From assembly GCF_964355755.1 (NCBI RefSeq), contig NC_092674.1, positions 18,240,501 to 18,304,500 of the forward strand: 64,000 nucleotides of DNA, in the 5' to 3' direction. Numbering within the stretch: the first letter of the stretch is position 1; the number at the start of each line of letters is the position of its first letter. The notes beneath the pieces were generated by a model. The model did no database searches. It had not been told where the DNA came from and worked only from the letters and a program-made list of their open reading frames with translations. The DNA is from Antedon mediterranea (lineage: Eukaryota > Echinodermata > Crinoidea > Comatulida > Antedonidae). The translations under genes and the position numbers were made by a program. Positions 57,978 through 64,000 of the stretch are shown piece by piece.

Positions 57978-59082
57978 CCGTATATTTCGGTGTACAAGTC
58001 GCACCTGTTGTGTATAAGACGCACCCATAACGGAGACTGAAATATTAGTATTTTTTATGTAGTCGATGCATAAGGGTTAAGACGCACTTATTTCTAGGCC
58101 GAAATTTTAACATTTTACAATCAAAACAATGGTATTTTAATAATAAAACAACGATATTTGAGACATATTTATTAGAATCAAATGATATAATTTTGTTTGA
58201 TTGCCTTTATTACATCGTAATCAGTCTCTACTTCAACTGAACATTCAATGAAAAGGGAAATCCCCATATTGTTTCAGTTACGATGCACTGTGTGGGTAGG
58301 GCTAGCCTATGTCTATTTAAGTAACTTTATTTTCATATTATTTAAATATATACCTTCTTATTGTGTGTATGACCATTATAAAATCAATCCAAATGATGTC
58401 AGTTTTTTGGGCTGATAATGAACCAGGAATATCATGTTGGGTAGGCCTATATGAAAATCTTTCCTATTTCCATGCATGCATTACAGCAATATGAGGAGAG
58501 GAGAGCACTAACCATGTGCTCCTTGCCTGGTGGCCAGCACTGTTGGCCATATACACTATGAGATTAGGGGAAGCTACTTAACACAATAACAACACACTCT
58601 TTTAGATATCGCTTGATATACGAACTATTGCCTACATGATTATAAAATTATGTGATTGTTGACATAAAGATGTACGGTAATAAAAATAAACCACCGTGAT
58701 CAAGGGAAATAGTTATTGTGTAATTAAAACACCACCGTAATTAATGGACTCTTCCATAAATGTGTTGCGCTGTGATGCTACATGCTGCAAGAATACACAC
58801 CCCCGAGTTAGAGAGTATTACTAGGCCTGGGTAGAATATCTAATGCGTACTGTAATATTAATTAATACAGTCGAGGATGACAATTTACCTTAACTAAAAA
58901 TTCAATAAACTTGTTACCACACTGTGGTTAGACAGGAGTGAGTAACTAGCTAGGCCTACATTGCAGAGTAGTACACTATTTTTAATTAATTTAAGTATTA
59001 GTAGGTAATTAAATTAATTAGGGTAACATTTAGAGGTCAAATTTGCGTGTCAAAAGTGCGTCTTATACACCGAAATATACGG
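57978..59082. mobile_element. 1.1-kb TIR element (CCGTATATTTCGGTGTA ends)
   Basis: The left end CCGTATATTTCGGTGTACAA and the right end (minus strand) CCGTATATTTCGGTGTATAA are inverted, followed on both sides by GTCGCAC or GACGCAC words. It is flanked by TA on each side. No transposase ORF lies inside. It sits just left of the Polinton genes, either as host flank or nested in the element's terminal region. Confidence 0.75.
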
Positions 59083-59660
59083 TAGGCCTATGAGTAGTAT
59101 ATGAGGGAAACCAGGCCAAAATATAATTTTATACCCCCAGGGCAGAAGTATTCCAGACCCGAATAGAAGGTCATACCCCCAGGGAATATTTCATATTTCT
59201 ATTGTTTAATTTCCAGGTATTGTAATAATAATTAGTGAAAGGTCACTCTTTGTACCAGACCCGAATGGAATGTCATATCCCTAGGGTGTATATTATATTT
59301 TCTATTGTTTAATTTCCTGTTATTGTAATATTAACTAGCGAAAGGTCATTCTTTGTTAGAGAAGGGGGTTTGTTATTTTGGCGGGGTTTTCGTTTTGGCC
59401 TGGGTTAAAATATATTAGTGAAGGTAGTTCTTTGTTTGAGGATTGCTATTGTTATTTTTAGGCGGTTTGACCATTGCATAGGTCACCTTTGTTTAGTATT
59501 TCCTAATTTCTTTTGTTCATTGTTCTTTTTGTTTGGTACAATAGTTTTGTTTTTTATATTTTAGAGCCGTTTCTTTTTAGACATTGTAAGAAGAGGGACT
59601 GATTTTTGTGACCTTTCCAGTTGTTTCGTCTATTTTATCGTAGAGTTACAGTATTTCGCT
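59083..59660. repeat. Polinton left region with 102-bp direct repeats
   Basis: CCAGACCCGAATAGAAGGTC at 59153 recurs as CCAGACCCGAATGGAATGTC at 59255, period 102 bp. Both copies share TTCTATTGTTTAATTTCC and GCGAAAGGTCATTCTTTG / GTGAAAGGTCACTCTTTG. A shorter third echo (GTGAAGGTAGTTCTTTG) lies near 59418. This may be part of the element's long terminal inverted repeat or a promoter region. The other end is outside the window, so the element's true start is unknown. Confidence 0.5.
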
Positions 59661-60212
59661 ATGTCTGGAAGTATAGATTTTTCGTTAGGTAGCTGTGTAG
59701 ATACAGTTATAATTATTAGCGATGATGAGGAGACTGTTGTTACAGGTAACGATATCGGTGATCGGTACATGCGGACCAATGAGGGTGTACCCGCCGGTGT
59801 TGATGAAGGAGATGAGAGGGGTAGCCGGGCTACAAGTTGTATATTTACGTACGTAGATGAGGTGGAGAGAGAATTTTTATTGAAATTGGAATATTTAACC
59901 AGAGAAGTGTTTGTTTCTCAAATGTTAAACATGTGTTGGATGTTAAGTAAAGCGGCTTGTTATGGTTGCGAATTTGATAGGCCTGGTCAAAAAGATCATG
60001 ACTTCTGTTTAATGAAATCTCCAGAAGAACAGATTGATTATTTTTATCGGGAGGTTCTGGATAAAGAGTATGTTACAGACGATACTGTGTACAGCGAGCT
60101 GAATAAGTACGAGGAATATTCATTACCACGGTATAGACATTTTGTTTACTTTCTCGTAAATACCTTGACTAATTCAGAGAACCTGTATAAGTTATTGTGT
60201 GAGGATATCTAA
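59661..60212 (+). CDS. Polinton accessory protein with SIM-like and Cys/His motifs
   Basis: This is a 183-residue acidic protein with no domain I can name. Near its N-terminus (residues 16-24) VIIISDDEE is a textbook SUMO-interaction pattern, a hydrophobic run followed by acids. In the middle C100-x2-C103-x9-H113-x2-C116 (CYGCEFDRPGQKDHDFC) could bind zinc. The C-terminus ends LLCED, close to an Rb-binding LxCxE but with Asp. It is the first gene of the element, ahead of the PC4-like gene, and is not part of the tight capsid cluster. An early regulatory role is an inference only. The codons are uninterrupted and the start is the first Met of the frame. Confidence 0.75.
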   Translation: MSGSIDFSLGSCVDTVIIISDDEETVVTGNDIGDRYMRTNEGVPAGVDEGDERGSRATSCIFTYVDEVEREFLLKLEYLTREVFVSQMLNMCWMLSKAACYGCEFDRPGQKDHDFCLMKSPEEQIDYFYREVLDKEYVTDDTVYSELNKYEEYSLPRYRHFVYFLVNTLTNSENLYKLLCEDI

Positions 60213-60463
60213 AACGTGTTTCGCACGTGCCACGGAAAAACGATTGACCGGAAAACAAACAGTTAACAATGCTTTAAGCCGCACGTGTTGTAGGGAGACA
60301 ATTGATAGGAAAAACAATTAACAACGCTTTAGGCTAATTACTTTTAAAAAGGTACTTCCGTACTCAACTGTATACGGAGCTGATTCAAACGAAATCATTC
60401 AGAACTATCAACCATCATTCGTTTTACTCTCTCTGTACATCACTCTACATACAATCGCTCAAC
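60213..60463 (+). promoter_or_regulatory. Intergenic region ahead of the PC4-like gene
   Basis: It holds two imperfect direct repeats (ACAGTTAACAATGCTTTA and ACAATTAACAACGCTTTAG), two CACGTG E-boxes (about 60224 and 60282) and a weak TATA-like TTTTAAAAAGG at about 60343, 120 bp before the ATG. It is the likely promoter of the next gene. Confidence 0.4.
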
Positions 60464-61279
60464 ATGAGTTTCAAAAACGTACCTGCTCCAAAATTAGCAA
60501 TTGGTGAGAAGGCTCGTAGGACTATGAAAAGAGTTATGGGAAGTTCTAAATCTGACGAGTTAAGCAGTTTTAAAGTACCAACGATGACTTCTAACTCCTC
60601 GAAATTATTGGATCCTAGAAAATTTTTCAACGGTCAATCTAACGATTTGAGTAAAGCAACGAAGCCGTCAACAAGTAAAAAAACATTTCACTCTGCCTCA
60701 GGAATGAGCGCCAAGGATTATGCCGAAATGACCGGTGCTGAACCAAAGATTACAATAACCTCAACAAACAGGATTTTTCTGTCTGAAAAACGCCATGTAG
60801 TGGCCCAGCGCTGGGGTGAAGTTGTTTATGTTTGCCTCAGAGAATTTTATCAAACGGAAGAAAATGGTGCCTTCAAACCTGGGCCTGTAGGTATTAATTT
60901 ACCCGTTCTGTTGTGGCAAAAACTTTTTACCAATATTGATTTAATTCTTCAAGCCCTAGACGATTTGCAAAGAGACATTAACTTGGTGGAGGCAGTAAGA
61001 ATCCCTCTTTCGGACACACCTATAATACATGTGATAGTTAGTAACTGGAAAGAAGAGCAGTTTGTATGTATTCGCCGTTGTTACCAGGCCGAAGAAGGAG
61101 GCGAGTTTAAGCCCGGCAAAAAAGGTATAAACCTTCCAAAGAAACAATGGTACAAGTTGATCGAACAACACGGCGAAATACAAAAGATGATTGAAGAGGT
61201 TGATAATGCAGTTACCGTCGACGGTGGTGTTGACGAAAACGATAACGGAGGACGCAGGCCTACATCAATGTTGAATTAA
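60464..61279 (+). CDS. Polinton-encoded protein with two PC4-like domains
   Basis: This is a 271-residue protein. Residues 1-95 are basic, Ser/Lys-rich and probably disordered. Residues about 100-166 (FLSEKRHVVAQRWGEVVYVC, REFYQTEENGAFKPGPVGIN) and about 183-245 (VIVSNWKEEQFVCIRRCYQ, EEGGEFKPGKKGINLPKKQW) each show the pattern of the PC4/Sub1 ssDNA-binding coactivator fold: strand, VDIREFY-like strand, GxxKPGxKGIxL turn, then xxW and a helix. Eukaryotic PC4 has one such domain and dimerises; here two in one chain may form the pair within a single protein. Possible roles are late transcription or ssDNA protection during replication. It lies between the acidic protein and the integrase. Confidence 0.82.
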   Translation: MSFKNVPAPKLAIGEKARRTMKRVMGSSKSDELSSFKVPTMTSNSSKLLDPRKFFNGQSNDLSKATKPSTSKKTFHSASGMSAKDYAEMTGAEPKITITSTNRIFLSEKRHVVAQRWGEVVYVCLREFYQTEENGAFKPGPVGINLPVLLWQKLFTNIDLILQALDDLQRDINLVEAVRIPLSDTPIIHVIVSNWKEEQFVCIRRCYQAEEGGEFKPGKKGINLPKKQWYKLIEQHGEIQKMIEEVDNAVTVDGGVDENDNGGRRPTSMLN

Positions 61280-61562
61280 CTTTCTTAACAATGAACTATA
61301 AATCAAATTATTTGTTTACCGACGTCATTTACAATTTATTTGTATTCTTTTATTTTCACGATTATTCTAATTACTTGCAATTATTTTTAAAAGTATTAGT
61401 AAACCAAATGTATGTAAACTATATTTCCAATTGTACTATATTTGATTCGTGCGGTGTGTTAATAAAAAATATTGTTTGATAATTTACAAAAAAATGTTGT
61501 TGTTCTTTTTTTAAAAGTAATGTTTTATGTGTGAGTGTTTCATTTCAACGAGTGAGAGAGTT
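61280..61562. terminator. 3' end of PC4-like transcript / spacer
   Basis: AATAAA at 61461-61466, followed by T/G-rich sequence (TGTTGTTGTTC at 61495), looks like a polyadenylation signal and downstream element. The 62-codon ORF at 61291-61479 is AT-rich and hydrophobic and is probably not a gene. Confidence 0.5.
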
Positions 61563-62621
61563 ATGGACAGACTATTAAGTTCTACGTACTACGACCCAAA
61601 AAACCCTGGTAGTTTCGGGGGTGTCGATCGACTTTATACAAACGTGAAAAATGACTCTAATATTTCAAAGACTGACGTTCAAGACTGGTTAGAAAAACAA
61701 GATACGTACACTCTTCATAAACCTATTCAAAGACGTTTTCAGAGAAACAGGGTGTTTGTTACAGCTATTGACGAGCAGTGGGAATTGGATCTCGTTGACT
61801 TGTCTTCTTTAAAAAAGTATAATAAACAAAACACGTTTCTTATTACGTGTATAGACGTACTTAGTAAATATGCATGGGTTTTACCTATAAAGAATAAATC
61901 TGCCGATTCTATGCTTACTGCTATGAAAAAACTATTATCTGGAAAAAGAAAGCCATTAAAAATTCACACTGATAAAGGTACAGAGTTTACTAATCGTAAA
62001 GTTCAAGCGCTCCTAAAATCGTTGAATATACATTTTTTCACTACCAATAACGAAACAAAAGCTAGCGTCGTGGAAAGATTCAATAGATCGTTGAAAACTA
62101 GGATGTGGAGATACTTTACATCAAAAGCTACGCGAAAATATATAGACGTACTTCCAAAATTGGTATCGAGTTACAATAATTCTAAACACAGATCAATCGG
62201 TATGGCGCCCTCACAGGTTACAAAAGATAACGAACATGAAGTTTTGGAAAATCTGTATAAAATGAAGCAAAAGAAACAAGTTCGGCCCAAGTTCAAAGAG
62301 GGTAATAAAGTACGAATAAGTAGATACAAAATGCCTTTCGAGAAAGGTTACCTGGCAAACTGGACGGAGGAGATATTTAGGATACGTAAGCGTACCGGTT
62401 CGACCGTTCCCACATATAAACTGGAGGATTGGGACGGCGAAATCATAGAAGGTACTTTTTACGAAAAGGAATTGCAAAAAGTATCCAAAAGCGACAAGGA
62501 TACGTATCGCGTGGAAGAAGTAATAAAGAAAAGAAAACGAGGAGGGAAAACGGAATATTTCGTTAAGTGGTTAGGTTATCCGGCCAAGTTCAACAGTTGG
62601 GTTCAGAATATTGCCCGGTAA
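61563..62621 (+). CDS. INT: Polinton integrase with C-terminal chromodomain
   Basis: This is an rve-type DDE integrase that would insert the element DNA. I place the start at the Met opening MDRLLSSTYYDPKNPGSF (61563), because Polinton integrases usually begin there; the frame is open from 61527. Order (numbered from the 61527 Met): N-terminal block with DTYTLHKPIQRRFQRNRV (59-76), catalytic core with DLVDLSSLKKYN (D88 or D91), IHTDKGTEFTN (D149) and KASVVERFNRSLK (E183), YNNSKHRSIGMAPSQV (215-231), an SH3-like part, and a chromodomain from about 326 (YRVEEVIKKRK, YFVKWLGYP, SWVQNI) with cage residues Tyr327, Trp348 and Trp358. All catalytic residues are present. The chromodomain may steer insertion to marked chromatin. 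The next ATG is 5 bp after the stop. Confidence 0.95.
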   Translation: MDRLLSSTYYDPKNPGSFGGVDRLYTNVKNDSNISKTDVQDWLEKQDTYTLHKPIQRRFQRNRVFVTAIDEQWELDLVDLSSLKKYNKQNTFLITCIDVLSKYAWVLPIKNKSADSMLTAMKKLLSGKRKPLKIHTDKGTEFTNRKVQALLKSLNIHFFTTNNETKASVVERFNRSLKTRMWRYFTSKATRKYIDVLPKLVSSYNNSKHRSIGMAPSQVTKDNEHEVLENLYKMKQKKQVRPKFKEGNKVRISRYKMPFEKGYLANWTEEIFRIRKRTGSTVPTYKLEDWDGEIIEGTFYEKELQKVSKSDKDTYRVEEVIKKRKRGGKTEYFVKWLGYPAKFNSWVQNIAR

Positions 62622-62626
62622 ACATC

Positions 62627-63403
62627 ATGACGGCTCAGTTTTACGTCCTCTTACCTAGCAACAGTTCCATGAACTGTTTTCCCGAAAATACTCTTACGAG
62701 ATACACGACCAAGCTGGCGGAGCCTATTCATTTGTACGGTGAATGGGAGGTTGGTTTAAGTGAAATTTATTATCCCCACACGTGGTATAACGTCGACGAT
62801 ACCAACAATAAATTGCTGGTGAATATAAGAGATAACGAATTAGAAGAAGAAGACTCGTCGATCGAAATAGCTATAGCCCCAGGGTTTTATTCAACCGGAG
62901 GTAAAGTGATTGATGCTCTTAACGAGGTTTTGGTTTCAAAGTCGTTACAGTCCAAAGTGAGATTTCGGTTCAGCTCAATTAAAGAAGTGATTAACGTGGA
63001 AACCGCCAAAGAAGCATCAGTTACGCTATTAAATGGATTACCCATATTACTCGGTATGGACGAATCATCGATTCCCCGAGGATCTATTACACACGGTTCT
63101 AGACCCGCGTACATTCATCACAGAGTGCCGACGTTGTTTTTGTACACCGATATAATCGAATCTCAACGAGTTGGAGACGCGAGCGTCCCTATTTTGAAAG
63201 CGCTACAAACCAGAGAATCAAACATGAAGAAAAATGTCGGACATACGTTTGCTAGTCCTCAATACAAAAGGGTGGTGAAAAAAGATATCGATACCATCCT
63301 TATAGATATAAGAAACGACACGGGAGAAAAGGTATCATTTCAACGAGGAAGGGTTCTCGCTAAACTACATTTCAGACAGGCCAGATCGTCGTACCTCGTT
63401 TAA
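62627..63403 (+). CDS. Penton-like minor capsid protein of Polinton
   Basis: This is a 258-residue protein from the Met that opens MTAQFYVLLPSNSSMNCFP. The upstream extension of the frame overlaps the integrase and is not expected to be used. Polinton minor capsid proteins typically show LPSN, FPxNT, L..I.L.G.WEVGLSEI.YPHTW at the N-terminus and IDIRNDTGE...F..GRVLAKLHFR at the C-terminus, all present here. The family is predicted to be a single jelly-roll that forms the pentons of an icosahedral capsid. It lies between the integrase and the pVI-like gene. Assignment rests on motif memory. Confidence 0.82.
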   Translation: MTAQFYVLLPSNSSMNCFPENTLTRYTTKLAEPIHLYGEWEVGLSEIYYPHTWYNVDDTNNKLLVNIRDNELEEEDSSIEIAIAPGFYSTGGKVIDALNEVLVSKSLQSKVRFRFSSIKEVINVETAKEASVTLLNGLPILLGMDESSIPRGSITHGSRPAYIHHRVPTLFLYTDIIESQRVGDASVPILKALQTRESNMKKNVGHTFASPQYKRVVKKDIDTILIDIRNDTGEKVSFQRGRVLAKLHFRQARSSYLV

Positions 63404-63429
63404 AAAAAAACAACAACAAATAAATAAAG

Positions 63430-63816
63430 ATGGGGGCAGATGATTACGAAGATTACTACGTCAGACAGGCTGGAGGTATCGACATACCGGTGTTCCAAGG
63501 GTCGTACAATCAAAGAGGGTTCGGGTTGGGAGGTATCTTGTCCGGTCTCTTTAAACAGGCTGTACCGCTGCTAAAGAAAGGTGCAAAGGCTCTCGGAAAA
63601 CAAGCATTGCGCACGGGTGGTGAATTAGTGGGAGATGTTCTGAGCGGTAAAAACGTTAAACAAGCTGCAAAACGTAGATTTACTCAGGCGGGTCAACGTA
63701 TCGTTTCCCAAAATGGTAACGGTAGGGTGAATAAAAAGAGAAAACGTAAGCGTAAAGGCATCAGTCGATCGAACGCAAAGAGAGTAAGAAGATCCTCCGA
63801 TATATTCGATATCTAA
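63430..63816 (+). CDS. Basic pVI-like virion protein of Polinton
   Basis: This is a 128-residue protein. After an acidic start (GADDYEDYYVRQAGG) comes the Gly-rich hinge RGFGLGGILSGLFKQAVPLL, then an amphipathic helix (KKGAKALGKQALRTGGELV) and a very basic tail (NKKRKRKRKGISRSNAKRVR) ending in DIFDI. This layout resembles the adenovirus pVI/core-type proteins seen in adintoviruses and Polintons, thought to disturb membranes or bind DNA in the virion. It ends 3 nt before the capsid gene. The function is inferred from layout and neighbours. Confidence 0.75.
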   Translation: MGADDYEDYYVRQAGGIDIPVFQGSYNQRGFGLGGILSGLFKQAVPLLKKGAKALGKQALRTGGELVGDVLSGKNVKQAAKRRFTQAGQRIVSQNGNGRVNKKRKRKRKGISRSNAKRVRRSSDIFDI

Positions 63817-63819
63817 AAA

Positions 63820-64000
63820 ATGGCTTTTGTACACAATCACTCGTGCGAGTGTTTAAAATCGGAATTGGACTTGTTTTCTGTACCACCGACACAGACTAGT
63901 ATAACCAAAGGACAATGGGTGCAATATCATCCTTTCAACAGTATCACCGACGTGGGCCCCTTGCAATTCAACATACAAGGGTCTAGCGAGGAATACATGG
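63820..64000 (+). CDS. Polinton major capsid protein, N-terminal part (cut by window)
   Basis: An open frame begins at ATG 63820 and runs to the window end (60 codons). It carries SELDLFSVPPTQTSI followed by GQWVQYHP and DVGPLQFNIQGS, the N-terminal signature of the hexon-like double jelly-roll capsid family of animal Polintons (annotated in many genomes as 'F54H12.2-like'). About 60 of several hundred residues are present. Position after the pVI-like gene agrees with the usual cluster. Confidence 0.88.
   Translation, partial: MAFVHNHSCECLKSELDLFSVPPTQTSITKGQWVQYHPFNSITDVGPLQFNIQGSSEEYM

Larger units (their letters stand above)
59085..64000 (+). mobile_element. Polinton/Maverick (adintovirus-like) element, left part
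   Basis: Six intact plus-strand genes in a compact row, including a chromodomain integrase, a penton-like protein, a pVI-like protein and the N-terminus of the hexon-like capsid protein, identify a Polinton. These are large self-synthesising DNA transposons that also encode virion proteins. The element runs off the right edge, and DNA polymerase B, packaging ATPase and protease are not seen. The left boundary is a guess. No stop or frameshift breaks any of the six frames. Confidence 0.9.

Noticed and set aside
61291-61479. A small Polinton gene between the PC4-like gene and the integrase
   Set aside because: Very AT-rich, spans the likely poly-A signal, no motif; better explained as 3' UTR.
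62567-62626. N-terminal extension of the penton-like protein
   Set aside because: It overlaps the integrase end and lacks family similarity; the Met at 62627 begins the conserved block.

Overview
This window is AT-rich animal DNA. It carries two spliced host genes on the minus strand, a thick cover of transposable elements, and the left part of an apparently intact Polinton/Maverick virus-like element at the right edge. The best guess is an invertebrate deuterostome, most likely an echinoderm. Two SINEs carry what looks like the deuterostome 'Deu' core, the tract TAGGCCTA is very frequent, and the exons look like animal orthologues. No species can be named from the sequence alone.

Layout. 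1-18445 is the 5' part of TPP2 (tripeptidyl peptidase II) on the minus strand. Exon 1 is at 18263-18445, exon 2 at 8114-8242, exon 3 at 7144-7239 and exon 4 at 1347-1454, and the gene continues off the left edge. Its introns hold SINEs, MITEs, a 30-bp minisatellite and a 244-bp direct repeat pair that brackets exon 2. 18446-36164 lies between the genes and holds nested LINE remains (18600-25510), a broken Ig-plus-kinase gene with a 39-bp coding minisatellite (26044-28075), a 98-bp satellite (about 29196-29745), a 2.3-kb foldback element (30539-32839) and a 5S-headed SINE (34895-35308). 36165-56747 is a complete four-exon ARGLU1 gene on the minus strand, with very long introns carrying hAT-like and other TIR elements, a perfect 66-bp four-copy array and LINE scraps. 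Its likely promoter, with a CRE and a ZNF143-like motif, lies at 56748-57000.

From about 59.1 kb to the right edge, six consecutive plus-strand open genes form the Polinton. They are a small acidic protein with a SUMO-interaction-like motif, a protein with two PC4-like domains, an integrase with a C-terminal chromodomain, a penton-like minor capsid protein, a basic pVI-like virion protein, and the start of the major capsid protein. The last four are packed 5, 26 and 3 nt apart with no breaks, which points to a young element. Polymerase, packaging ATPase and protease are not seen and would be expected beyond 64000.

TPP2 and ARGLU1 are neighbours here, and both human orthologues lie in chromosome band 13q33, so this may be a remnant of ancestral linkage. 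Exon limits come from reading splice sites and family similarity by eye. No database search was run.
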